DNA of 36,504 nt from RGIG1995 sp045652425 (GCA_045652425.1 JAZRUG010000021.1:1-36504), one strand, 5' to 3'. Counted from the stretch's first letter, positions 1 to 7,150 are shown. Translations and numbers: made by a program. Notes: generated by a model from the letters alone, not told the origin.

Positions 1-42
1 GACGGTAACACCTATACCGCCTCCGGTTGGCCCGCAGAATAA
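1..42 (+). CDS. C-terminal end of a cut-off upstream gene (partial)
   Basis: The first 42 bases read in frame as 13 codons (DGNTYTASGWPAE) and end in TAA, immediately before the AAGGAGGA ribosome binding site of the next gene. The reading frame and tight spacing suggest that this is the last part of the preceding gene of the same operon, probably another secreted protein of the cluster. The fragment is too short for the product to be identified. Confidence 0.5.
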   Translation, partial: DGNTYTASGWPAE

Positions 43-55
43 GGAGGACGTATAG

Positions 56-730
56 ATGAAGAAAATTATTGCTTTATTATTTACCTTTGTTCTGCTCCTT
101 TCCTCCACCGTGACCGTATTTGCGGCGGACGGAAAGGTTACCTACAGCGGTAACGCAGGAAACTTCGTGTTTGAACCCGGCAGTGAACATTCGCTGACTG
201 ACCTGTTCCCGAATTTCAAGGGCGTTATTCCCGGCGATACCTTAACGCAGAAGATCACCGTCAAAAATAACGCCGATAACAAGGTTAAGGTCAAGATCTA
301 TATTCGCTCTCTCGGAGCACATGAGGATTCCGTGGAATTTCTCTCACAGCTTGGACTCAAAGTGAAAAAGAGTTCCGACAACGATATGGCATATATGTTT
401 GATGCCGCAGCTAATGAAACGGCACAGCTCACCGATTGGGTATATCTCGGTATGCTCTATTCCGGCGGCGAGGTCAACTTGGATGTGACCTTGGATGTTC
501 CTACCTCATTGGACAATGAGTATCAAAGTAAGATCGGCTATCTCGATTGGGAATTTATGATTGAAGAATTCCCCGTGGAGCCGGGAGATCCCCAAGCTCC
601 GCAGACAGGCGACAATTCCAATATGGAGTTGTGGTTTGCTCTTATGATTAGTTCACTTGCAATGTTAATTATCCTTTTATTCTGGCGTAAAAAGGATAAG
701 GAGCAAGAAGAAAACGCCGTGAAACGCTAA
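56..730 (+). CDS. Secreted surface protein with sortase-type anchor
   Basis: This 224-residue protein has an N-terminal signal peptide (MKK, hydrophobic stretch, then VFAAD near residue 24). The mature part is predicted to be beta-rich and contains a segment reading PGDTLTQKITVKNN near residues 60-73. The C-terminus is arranged like a cell-wall sorting signal: PQTGD at about residues 182-186, a hydrophobic helix (about 192-210) and a Lys/Arg/Glu tail. The motif is PQTG preceded by Ala rather than canonical LPXTG, so anchoring by a sortase is likely but not proven. An AGGAGGA site 5-12 bases upstream supports the ATG. It lies 22 bases before a gene with a SipW-dependent-type signal, so this looks like one operon building surface structures. 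No sortase or signal peptidase is visible in the window. Confidence 0.8.
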   Translation: MKKIIALLFTFVLLLSSTVTVFAADGKVTYSGNAGNFVFEPGSEHSLTDLFPNFKGVIPGDTLTQKITVKNNADNKVKVKIYIRSLGAHEDSVEFLSQLGLKVKKSSDNDMAYMFDAAANETAQLTDWVYLGMLYSGGEVNLDVTLDVPTSLDNEYQSKIGYLDWEFMIEEFPVEPGDPQAPQTGDNSNMELWFALMISSLAMLIILLFWRKKDKEQEENAVKR

Positions 731-752
731 AAATGACAAGGAGGAATAAGGC

Positions 753-1406
753 GTGAAGCCCCAAGCAAAGAAAAGAATATACAAACAAATAGCCTTAGCC
801 CTCAGCCTGTGTGCCCTGATTGTTTGGTGCATTCTCGGCACAGGTGCATCGCTGGCGTGGTTTACCGATACCTCACCCGAAATCAACAACATTTTCCATT
901 TTGCTGAGTTTGATTTGGTGGTATCTCACCGTCTTACTGATGGTAAATGGGAAGAGGTTGACAGTCAGACTAAGATTTTTGATGAAGAAGCATTATACGA
1001 ACCCGGATACGTGCAGGTCGTATATCTAAAAGTAGAAAACAAAGGCACCCTGCCTTTTGAGATCTATACAGCAGTTAATGTTAACGGTTGTATCCAAGCA
1101 ACTAATGTATTCGGTCAGCGCTTTATGCTGCAGGATTATTTGAAATTCGGCATTACGACCGCTGATAGCGAGGATGCAATGAAGAATAGCGTTCCTGACC
1201 GAAATGCTGCTGTGAAACTTGCAGATATGCCATTACATAACTATGACACCGAAACTGCGGTATTGGAACCCGGTGCAACAAAATATATCGCACTCATTGT
1301 CCGTATGCCCGAAGAGGTTGGTAACGTTGCCAACTATCGTGGCGATACTGTTCCGGAGGTCGAGCTTGGCATGACCGTCAAGGCAGACCAAATAAAGAAA
1401 AACTAA
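753..1406 (+). CDS. SipW-dependent-type signal peptide protein (TasA/CalY-like)
   Basis: This 217-residue protein starts at GTG, supported by AAGGAGG 8 bases upstream. A basic N-terminus and one membrane segment (about residues 12-33) are followed by ASLAWFTDT and then NIFHFAEFDLVV. That layout is the SipW-dependent export signal, in which the cleavage region contains an Ala-Tyr/Trp-Phe-Thr/Ser-Asp motif, as in TasA and camelysin-type fibre proteins. The rest is a beta-rich secreted domain with no membrane anchor. Family membership rests on the signal region and the neighbourhood, because the mature domain is too divergent to assign by eye. It could be a fibre subunit or an accessory protein of the preceding anchored product. 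Confidence 0.75.
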   Translation: MKPQAKKRIYKQIALALSLCALIVWCILGTGASLAWFTDTSPEINNIFHFAEFDLVVSHRLTDGKWEEVDSQTKIFDEEALYEPGYVQVVYLKVENKGTLPFEIYTAVNVNGCIQATNVFGQRFMLQDYLKFGITTADSEDAMKNSVPDRNAAVKLADMPLHNYDTETAVLEPGATKYIALIVRMPEEVGNVANYRGDTVPEVELGMTVKADQIKKN

Positions 1407-1441
1407 CTACCCAAAGCAAATTTTGAAAGGAGGATGATGGT

Positions 1442-2488
1442 GTGAGAAAACTTTATAACGAGTTTTTCTACCTCCCCAAGCACGGAAAAATGCGTGAAAA
1501 AGTAATGCTCACCCGCATTGCAATGACCGTTACGATTGTAATAATGTGTCTTGCCGCAATGAGCATTACTGCCTACGCCTATTTTTCTTACAATATCACC
1601 TCCGGCTCCAACATTATAAAATCGGCAAGTTTTTATACCGACGTTACGGTTCAGATTACCGATGCTGATGGAAAAGCCGTAGATAACAGTCAAATAACGC
1701 CGATAACTAGCGACAATAAGAATTTTGTCGTTAGAGGTTTAGAGGTTGGTAAATGGTACAAATTTACTATTGTAAAGTCTGAGAGAAATACCGCACAAAC
1801 CGGATTTATCGTTGTTTCCGCAGAGGGTTGCCCAATTACTTATCACACGCAGCAATTGGGCGTAGATAAAAGTGTTCCCGGCGAATATACGTCAGAAATC
1901 ACATTCAAGCTGATGATTAAAGATGCCACAGAAGTGACTTTGAAATCCCATTGGGGTACGTCCTCCTTCTATTCCGATTATAAAATCGACAGCGTTGATG
2001 ATGAAAGATATATTATCTTGAATGAAGAAATCACAATGTTCGTCAACGGACATACTAAACCTAATGTCAGCACTGGAACTGATAAAGGCTCCGATGATGA
2101 AAGTAAAGATGCTGAAAGCACTACTTCTCCCACAAACACTACAACCGGTACGAAGACACCCTCTACTCAAACTTCGGAGAGTACGACTACTCCCCCAACC
2201 GAAACAAGCACACCTGTAGAAACTACACTGCCCGAAACTACGGGAGAAAGTGAATCTACAAATACAACCGAAACAAGCATACCTGTAGAAACTACACCGC
2301 CCGAAACTACGGGAGAAAGTGAATCTACAAATACAACCGAGCCAAGCAGCACAACTACAGAACCTGCAACTCAAACAACGGAGCCTGCGGCGACTGAGCC
2401 GGCAAGCACCGAATCAACCACAGAAACCCAGTCTGTAACCGAAAATTCGGAAACTACAGGCACAACCACCACCGAGGAAAACGAATAA
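1442..2488 (+). CDS. SipW-type secreted protein with Thr/Ser/Pro/Glu-rich tail
   Basis: This 348-residue protein starts at GTG behind AAAGGAGGATG. Residues 1-22 are basic and polar, residues 25-45 form a membrane segment, and then comes ITAYAYFSYNITSGSNIIKS, the same type of export signal as in the preceding gene. Residues about 50-200 form a compact extracellular domain. Residues about 210-348 are almost entirely Thr, Ser, Pro and Glu, with a 23-residue unit present twice in tandem. Such tails usually act as extended stalks or glycosylated linkers. No sorting motif ends the protein; the last residues are EENE. It is the third consecutive surface-protein gene, and its stop codon overlaps the start of a tiny ORF. 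Confidence 0.75.
   Translation: MRKLYNEFFYLPKHGKMREKVMLTRIAMTVTIVIMCLAAMSITAYAYFSYNITSGSNIIKSASFYTDVTVQITDADGKAVDNSQITPITSDNKNFVVRGLEVGKWYKFTIVKSERNTAQTGFIVVSAEGCPITYHTQQLGVDKSVPGEYTSEITFKLMIKDATEVTLKSHWGTSSFYSDYKIDSVDDERYIILNEEITMFVNGHTKPNVSTGTDKGSDDESKDAESTTSPTNTTTGTKTPSTQTSESTTTPPTETSTPVETTLPETTGESESTNTTETSIPVETTPPETTGESESTNTTEPSSTTTEPATQTTEPAATEPASTESTTETQSVTENSETTGTTTTEENE
2201..2338 (+). repeat. Two tandem 69-bp direct repeats inside a coding region
   Basis: Two adjacent 69-base units (2201-2269 and 2270-2338) differ at only about two positions and are a whole number of codons, so each adds 23 residues of Thr/Pro/Glu/Ser-rich sequence. The near-identity points to recent expansion, and copy number could vary between strains and change the length of the surface stalk. 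Confidence 0.85.
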
Positions 2489-2577
2489 TGCAGTTTAAGA
2501 TATCTACCAAAATCTCCCAATTTTTCGGAGGGGTGGTACACCCTATCAGCGTTCTGAAAAGGAGGCTGACAGCGTGA
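2488..2577 (+). CDS. 29-residue small ORF, translationally coupled at both ends
   Basis: An ATG overlaps the preceding stop (TAATG, one shared base), preceded by GAGGAA about 8 bases upstream. The frame runs 29 codons and stops in TGA at 2575-2577, which overlaps the next start (GTGA at 2574). The product begins MQFKISTKISQFFGG and ends SVLKRRLTA. It is basic, with a hydrophobic middle and no cysteines. The next gene's AAAAGGAGG site lies inside it. Overlap at both ends fits translational coupling, but such an overlap can arise by chance. The product is not recognised. Confidence 0.45.
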   Translation: MQFKISTKISQFFGGVVHPISVLKRRLTA

Positions 2578-2807
2578 ATAACACCCCTAATACAGAAGAA
2601 TTTGAGCGTTGCGTAATGTGCGGAGCATTGACCAGCGTGCCAATTTCTATGCCTGTCGATTGGAGAGAAAACTATGAGATCGGCCTCGGTCAGCTCTGTG
2701 CTGAATGTGCGAAGCAACAGCGTAAGGCAATCGAGCGTGAAAATATGCTGAGCACAGCACAGATCCTGCAAGCTGTAGAGCAAAGCAGAAAAGAAAGCAA
2801 GAAATAA
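2574..2807 (+). CDS. Small zinc-ribbon protein
   Basis: This 77-residue protein starts at GTG, 8 bases after AAAAGGAGG. It has two CXXC pairs, CVMC at about residues 13-16 and CAEC at about 42-45, which is the ligand spacing of a small zinc ribbon. A charged helical tail of roughly 30 residues follows (QQRKAIERENML...). There is no signal peptide, so it should act in the cytoplasm, unlike its operon partners. It may be a regulator or scaffold for the surface operon, but nothing in the sequence fixes its function. A terminator follows 9 bases after the stop. Confidence 0.6.
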   Translation: MNNTPNTEEFERCVMCGALTSVPISMPVDWRENYEIGLGQLCAECAKQQRKAIERENMLSTAQILQAVEQSRKESKK

Positions 2808-2816
2808 ACGCTGTTA

Positions 2817-2860
2817 AATCCCATTCCTTCATTAAATTGTTGGAGTGGGATTGTTTTTTT
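2817..2860 (+). terminator. Rho-independent terminator ending the surface-protein operon
   Basis: AATCCCATTCC pairs with GGAGTGGGATT (one G-T wobble) around a 14-base loop, followed by G and seven T. It lies directly after the zinc-ribbon gene. Confidence 0.85.
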
Positions 2861-2929
2861 GCGATTTTGCTGGACTTTTGGAGAGTGTTGTGGTATGTAT
2901 TTGTGTTGCGAAAAGGAGGTGCAACGCAC

Positions 2930-3243
2930 ATGACAACACTTGAAGATTTATATTATGGCAACATTAGTCCACCGACAACGGTATCGGAAACGATAAAAAC
3001 AGAAACGCCTGCCGAAACAGCAAAGGACACTGGTCGTATGTTGGCAGCTCGAAGTACACCTATATGGCGGTCGTCCTCCGCATCGACGTATATGAGAAAG
3101 CGGAGAAAACCTCACGCAAATGCGGAAACTATATCGAAATTCACTACACCTTCCAACCAAAACCTCGCACAACCTCCAAGACGGCGGTATCTACAATAGC
3201 GGTTTTACCGATGGAACTGCAAATGGCAACATTAAATGTCTAA
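2930..3243 (+). pseudogene. Broken small gene, N-terminus like DUF6809-type element proteins
   Basis: A very strong ribosome binding site (AAAAGGAGGTG) precedes an ATG at 2930 whose product begins MTTLEDLYYGNISP. This resembles, from memory, the start of small proteins (about 85 residues) common on clostridial mobile elements. After that the frame becomes Arg/Ser/Pro-rich and unconvincing, stopping at 3199. Another frame is open from 2968 to a stop at 3241-3243 and reads more like protein (YTYMAVVLRIDVYEK, GNYIEIHYTFQ). The simplest reading is a frameshift or a recombination joint inside a small gene. A genuine 89-residue protein (2930-3199) cannot be excluded. Confidence 0.4.
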
Positions 3244-3251
3244 AAACAGCA

Positions 3252-3282
3252 GTAACCGGAAGGCATTACGCCTTCCGGTTAC
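3252..3282. repeat. Perfect 13-bp hairpin, no U-tail
   Basis: GTAACCGGAAGGC (3252-3264) and its exact complement GCCTTCCGGTTAC (3270-3282) flank a 5-base loop. No T-run follows, so it is not an obvious intrinsic terminator. It lies where the accessory-looking segment gives way to AT-rich DNA, so it may be a recombination or element-end structure. Confidence 0.6.
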
Positions 3283-3392
3283 ATACCGCACCATTTACTC
3301 CGTTAAGAACTACGGGCATTAACGATTGACTTTGTTTTTTGTATACATACACTTTAAAGATAATAATAGATAAATCTTATTCTCTCAAAAAA

Positions 3393-3696
3393 CGACCTCA
3401 TCCGTCTCGGCAGCAAGGCGAGAGTGCAATGGTCGTTGGCATACTGCCGAGCCACCTTCTCCCACCGGAGAAGGTATCTGTTAAATTAAATCTCTTGATT
3501 GACAGTTTTGATTTTAGAGATGAAAAATAATTAGAATGAAAATAAATATTAAAATAATCTTATCACACATAAAAATATACCAAGAAAAACAAAAGACGAA
3601 GACTAAGTAATGTACCTTCTCCGGTGGGAGAAGGTGTCGTACCGCCAATGAATCATAGTTTTTATAATTCTTTATGCGGTGCGACGGATGAGGTCG
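3393..3696. mobile_element. MITE/REP-like element with nested inverted repeats, ~304 bp
   Basis: The ends are CGACCTCATCCGTC (3393-3406) and its complement GACGGATGAGGTCG (3683-3696). Inside them a 23-base sequence at 3454-3476 recurs as an exact reverse complement at 3613-3635, and is itself nearly palindromic (ACCTTCTCC, four bases, GGAGAAGGT). Each arm also folds alone: CTCGGCAG with CTGCCGAG on the left, GTCGTACCGC with GCGGTGCGAC on the right. The centre is AT-rich with no convincing gene. This resembles the non-autonomous palindromic repeats common in Clostridia. No clear target duplication is seen. Together with the hairpin at 3252 it fills the gene-free stretch 3244-3727. Confidence 0.7.
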
Positions 3697-3727
3697 TAAA
3701 AAAGCATTTATAGCAGTTTCAAACTTA

Positions 3728-4516
3728 TTATTTCTTTTTTAGCTCACTTTTCATTTTTATGGGTGAAATGCCGAAGTGTTTTTTGAATACTTTATTAAAG
3801 TATCCGTAGTTTTCATATCCTAAACTGTAGGCAATATCCTGCAGAGATAATTCATTACTTGTAAGCATATCTTTTGCAAGTAATGTTTTTTGTTTGTTGA
3901 TAAATTCCGAAATAGTAATACCCATTTCTTTTTTAAAAATACGCGTGGTGTGTTCTCTTGAAAGGTGGATAGCCGAACTTATGCTATTCAACGAAAGTGG
4001 CTGAGTTATGTTATCATTAATGTATTTTATTGCGTTCAGCACGTGCACGTTATTGGTTTTGTATTTTAGGGTACTGAGAAGCTCAGTGAGTATACAGTTA
4101 AAAAGGTTTGGCAGTATTTCGTTAATTTTAGCATTTTCAATATTTGGATCATGAATGCAAACGTTTGGGTCATAGTAAGTGTACGGATAAGAATCAAGAA
4201 GCTTTCGAATTGTCTGATTGACCGCATTTTTCAAAAAAAGCGGTGAATGAATTTCGTTTCCTTTTGTGGGTAAATAGTTGAATATGATGTAGTGGGCTTT
4301 TTTATTGCTTTTATATCTTTCTCTGCGGGTGCCCGGAACAAGAAGCAAAGCATCGTTTTCTTGAAGCACAATTTCTTCATCATTAACTTTATAAGTAACT
4401 TTGCCGCTGAGAACAAAGGTCAAGTGATAGAAGTTTATTTCTGAAAAGGGGATTGCTCCGTGTTTTAGCCCGTTGAAGTTGTAGAATGTAAAATATTTGT
4501 CGATTTTGTATGTCAT
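3728..4516 (-). CDS. AraC-family transcriptional regulator (copy 1)
   Basis: This is a 262-residue protein if translation starts at the ATG at 4516, which has GGAG 8 bases upstream; an in-frame ATG at 4555 would add 13 residues but lacks a ribosome binding site. The N-terminal part is a cupin-like sensing domain (LTFVLSGKVTYKVNDEEI...). The last ~95 residues carry the two helix-turn-helix motifs of the AraC family, including LSREHTTRIFKKEMG and LGYENYGYFNKVFKKHFG. It is divergent from a lipoprotein gene across a 185-base region with repeated CAATATAG boxes, so it probably controls that gene and itself. Its effector is unknown. The protein at 6016-6837 is a clear paralogue. Confidence 0.88.
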   Translation of the reverse strand: MTYKIDKYFTFYNFNGLKHGAIPFSEINFYHLTFVLSGKVTYKVNDEEIVLQENDALLLVPGTRRERYKSNKKAHYIIFNYLPTKGNEIHSPLFLKNAVNQTIRKLLDSYPYTYYDPNVCIHDPNIENAKINEILPNLFNCILTELLSTLKYKTNNVHVLNAIKYINDNITQPLSLNSISSAIHLSREHTTRIFKKEMGITISEFINKQKTLLAKDMLTSNELSLQDIAYSLGYENYGYFNKVFKKHFGISPIKMKSELKKK

Positions 4517-4534
4517 ATACTTTTCTCCGAATAT

Positions 4535-4642
4535 CAATATAGTGTAGAAAAACACCCTTAATACAGCAATATAGTTTATTGAAAAATACTACTTGATATA
4601 ATATTATATAATAAGAGACAATTAAAGTCAATGGCAATATAG
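4535..4642. promoter_or_regulatory. Three CAATATAG boxes, candidate AraC operators
   Basis: CAATATAG occurs at 4535-4542, 4567-4574 and 4635-4642, in the divergent region between the regulator and the lipoprotein. One copy abuts the -35 element and two lie downstream of the start of transcription. The same octamer is present at the matching place before the second regulator (6857-6864). The spacing of 32 bases (three helical turns) between the first two boxes suits binding of a dimer. Confidence 0.45.
4603..4631 (-). promoter_or_regulatory. Promoter of AraC regulator copy 1
   Basis: On the minus strand TTGACT (4631-4626) and TATAAT (4608-4603) are separated by 17 bases, a near-consensus vegetative promoter reading toward the regulator. 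The equivalent promoter precedes the second regulator. Confidence 0.75.
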
Positions 4643-4701
4643 AGCAGAAAAGTATGTGCTATTGTAAACTGAAATGATGCGTTTGATAGAAAGGTGATAA
4701 A

Positions 4702-5964
4702 ATGAAAAAAATTCTTGTATTACTTTTGGTTGTATTGCTTTTTAGTTGTGTGGGATGCGCAAAGAAAGAGGCAGAGGCCAACAATAAGGAAACGACCGAT
4801 GCGGGAGAGAAAGAAACTACGGTTATTGAAAACGAACCTGAAAACGAGCCTGAAAATGAAAACGGAATATTAACAATCAATCCTGACGATTATTACAAGT
4901 GCGTTGTGTTTGAGCTTCCGAAGGAACCATTCAGAGATGCCGCAGTGAACCACATGAGAGCACAGTCATCTATAGAATGGGTGTGCAGCGAAGATTTTGC
5001 AGTGTCAGAAAAATTTAACAGCTGGGGGATAAACCTCGAATGGAAGAAAGGCGAAAAATGTATGGGTATTCCATATTCCGATACAAAGGTAAGCCTTGAT
5101 GAATTTAAGACTTATATGGTAGACGGAACGTTTACTTGCGATTCGAGTAAGTGGAAAGAAGTTCCGGGAAATGCGTGTATGTCTTCAATTTTTAATTCCA
5201 TACAGCAGTTTGAGCCCAACGTTGCGGGGGTATCTAATCAGCTTATGCCAAGTTATGATACGTTCCAAGCAAAAATTGTTGGAGAATATACTGTTCCCAA
5301 GGGTGTAAAAACGACAAAGGAAATTATAAGTGCCAACAATGTAAATGATATATATGAAGCATTTGCAAGTGAAATAACAGGCGACATTGTAATTTTCAAA
5401 GACGATATTAGTGATGCATCACATATACGTATGCTTGTTGAACCTGCAACTGTTGTAAGAAATGCCGCAGGAAAGATTAACCCTTCAAGAAGTTCGGTTA
5501 AGACTATTGAGCAAACCAATGCATTTGACTCTCTGAGAAAAGACGGAATAAAAACAACGTGGTTTGTAGATCACGTTTACACGTTTGATGAACTTATTGA
5601 AAAGAACTATATTCCGATAACACTTGAAATATATAACAAAGACAAGTCCGAATGCGAGATTCCGTATTTGTATCTTGATAAAGAGATTACTCCTGCAGTA
5701 TTGGCAAAGGAAACAGCGGTAAGTACAATAAAATCCAATTTCCCAATTCGTTTTATGAAGGCTGAATTGCTTGATAAAGAGGGGAACAGTGTAAAGAGCG
5801 TTGTAGTACACGACCTACACGATACCAGAAGTATAAATTTGAGAAATCATATATCGAAATTGTTTGTCGGAGTTGAAAACGGAGACTATACATTTGTGCT
5901 TACTTCAGGAATTGCAATAGGAAATGCAGAACTTGCAAGAGTAGATTTTACATACAGCAAATAA
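4702..5964 (+). CDS. Lipoprotein of unknown function
   Basis: This 420-residue protein has a lipoprotein signal with the lipobox SCVGC, so Cys19 should be lipidated and the protein held on the outer face of the membrane. A Glu/Asn-rich linker with a short repeat (ENEPENEPENENG) spans about residues 45-57, and the rest is a globular domain that I do not recognise. AAAGGTG 6 bases upstream supports the ATG. It is transcribed away from an AraC-type regulator and ends in a strong bidirectional terminator. The last 35 residues (...YTFVL..GI..GN.ELA.VDFTY.K) are matched by the remnant at 7027-7150, so a paralogue once existed next door. Confidence 0.8.
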   Translation: MKKILVLLLVVLLFSCVGCAKKEAEANNKETTDAGEKETTVIENEPENEPENENGILTINPDDYYKCVVFELPKEPFRDAAVNHMRAQSSIEWVCSEDFAVSEKFNSWGINLEWKKGEKCMGIPYSDTKVSLDEFKTYMVDGTFTCDSSKWKEVPGNACMSSIFNSIQQFEPNVAGVSNQLMPSYDTFQAKIVGEYTVPKGVKTTKEIISANNVNDIYEAFASEITGDIVIFKDDISDASHIRMLVEPATVVRNAAGKINPSRSSVKTIEQTNAFDSLRKDGIKTTWFVDHVYTFDELIEKNYIPITLEIYNKDKSECEIPYLYLDKEITPAVLAKETAVSTIKSNFPIRFMKAELLDKEGNSVKSVVVHDLHDTRSINLRNHISKLFVGVENGDYTFVLTSGIAIGNAELARVDFTYSK

Positions 5965-5979
5965 AATAGAATAAAAATT

Positions 5980-6012
5980 AACCGTCTCTGCGAAAATGCA
6001 GAGACGGTTTTT
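5980..6012. terminator. Bidirectional terminator between convergent genes
   Basis: AACCGTCTCTGC (5980-5991) pairs perfectly with GCAGAGACGGTT (5998-6009). T-runs on the plus side and A-runs on the other let it serve both the lipoprotein gene and the converging AraC gene. Confidence 0.9.
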
Positions 6013-6015
6013 ATT

Positions 6016-6837
6016 CTACAAAGTAGCTTCTCGGCTTGCTTTTTTCAGTTCCATTTTCATAGTGGTTGGAGTGATGCCGAAATATTTTTTGAAAATGCGT
6101 GAAAAATAGTTATAGTTTTCAAATCCAACCTTTTTTGCGACGGTTTGAAGGTCTAACTCATCGTTTATAAGAATATTTTTAGCGATATCAAGTTTTTGTT
6201 GATTGATATATTGAGTAACAGTTATTCCTATTTCACGCTTGAAGACTCTTGCGGTATATTCTTTTGAAAGATGAATTTTTCTGCAAACCGAATCGAGTGT
6301 TAACGGCTCGTTTATGTGTTTGTTTATAAATTTTAACGTATTAAGCACGTGTTGGTTTTGAGTAGAGTATTTCAATGAATCAAAAAGGTCAACGAGAATA
6401 CAGTTAAAAATATTATGTAGAATAGCAATGACTTTATCTTTTTCCTGGCCGTCATAATGTTCATATTCACGGCCAATGTAGTGTTTGTAGTTTGTAGCTT
6501 TGTAGAATCTATAGGGGTATGCGTTGAGCAATGTTTTAATCGGCTGATTGATATTTTTGAACAAAGTGTTTTTTAATGAGCAGTCTTTAGGGGCGCTAAA
6601 ATTAAAAATGATATAATCGGCGTGCTCGTTATAGCAAAGCCTTTTTCTATCGGTTCCGGGGCAGAGCAATATGGCATCGTTTTCCTCAAGGATTAGTTCT
6701 TGGCCGTCAATATAATAAGTGAATTTACCTTTTAAGATTATAGATAGGTGATAAAAGTTAATAATACTTTGATCAATTTGGGGAGTAGTTTTTGCTGTAG
6801 CGTGTATGTAAAATTGGATATCTTTTATGAAGTTCAT
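6016..6837 (-). CDS. AraC-family transcriptional regulator (copy 2)
   Basis: This 273-residue protein has CAGGAG 8 bases before the ATG. Its architecture matches copy 1: an N-terminal cupin-like domain (LSIILKGKFTYYIDGQELILEENDAILL) and a C-terminal pair of helix-turn-helix motifs (LSKEYTARVFKREIG, VGFENYNYFSRIFKKYFG). The two proteins align along their whole length. A 5-residue C-terminal extension and an insert near residue 125 (YEHYDGQEK) are unique to this copy. It is divergent from only a remnant of a lipoprotein gene, so it has lost its local target. It may now act on the neighbouring intact copy or on distant genes. Confidence 0.88.
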   Translation of the reverse strand: MNFIKDIQFYIHATAKTTPQIDQSIINFYHLSIILKGKFTYYIDGQELILEENDAILLCPGTDRKRLCYNEHADYIIFNFSAPKDCSLKNTLFKNINQPIKTLLNAYPYRFYKATNYKHYIGREYEHYDGQEKDKVIAILHNIFNCILVDLFDSLKYSTQNQHVLNTLKFINKHINEPLTLDSVCRKIHLSKEYTARVFKREIGITVTQYINQQKLDIAKNILINDELDLQTVAKKVGFENYNYFSRIFKKYFGITPTTMKMELKKASREATL

Positions 6838-6921
6838 ATAAAAAGCTCCTGAAAGTCAATATAGTGCGAAAAAGGTTTTACAGAGCAAAATGGTTCATTG
6901 AAAAAAATAGCCTTTTAGTAT

Positions 6922-6949
6922 ATTATATAATAAAGAGTAAAAAAGTCAA
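6922..6949 (-). promoter_or_regulatory. Promoter of AraC regulator copy 2
   Basis: On the minus strand TTGACT (6949-6944), a 16-base spacer and TATAAT (6927-6922) face the regulator. One CAATATAG box lies downstream at 6857-6864, with a degenerate one near 6886. Layout and sequence match the promoter of copy 1. Confidence 0.75.
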
Positions 6950-7026
6950 GTGTTAATTTGTGCGAATGAAGTTTTTGAGAACACGAAGCTTGTAAAATTT
7001 TATTTAAAAAAACGAGGTAAATTACT

Positions 7027-7150
7027 ATGAAAAAATGATAATATTATTGACGGTCTTGAAAAAGGCAAGGATTATACTTTTGTATTGGAGGCAGGCATAT
7101 CTCCCGGAAACGTAGAACTTGCAAAAGTTGACTTTACGTACAATAAATAA
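7027..7150 (+). pseudogene. Remnant of a paralogous lipoprotein gene with internal deletion
   Basis: An ATG AAA AAA start at 7027, with GAGG upstream, stops at once in TGA. One frame over, codons from 7034 to the TAA at 7148-7150 encode a 38-residue peptide containing DYTFVLEAGISPGNVELAKV, which aligns with the last residues of the lipoprotein at 4702-5964. The gene therefore keeps its start and 3' end but has lost about 1.1 kb between them, plus a frameshift. With copy 2 of the AraC regulator it forms a decayed duplicate of the upstream module. Confidence 0.8.

Noticed and set aside
677..892. Minus-strand ORF across the junction of the first two surface genes
   Set aside because: No ribosome binding site, and it covers the 3' end and the start of two well-supported plus-strand genes.
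2201..2338. Tandem repeats as a possible CRISPR array
   Set aside because: Only two contiguous units without spacers, in frame within a coding region.
1892..2374. Minus-strand 160-residue ORF and shorter ones opposite the Thr-rich tail
   Set aside because: They are complements of a repetitive Thr/Ser codon region; the Cys/Phe/Arg-rich product is an artefact.
3339..3530. 63-codon plus-strand ORF inside the palindromic element
   Set aside because: It runs through the inverted-repeat arm, has no ribosome binding site and encodes nothing protein-like.
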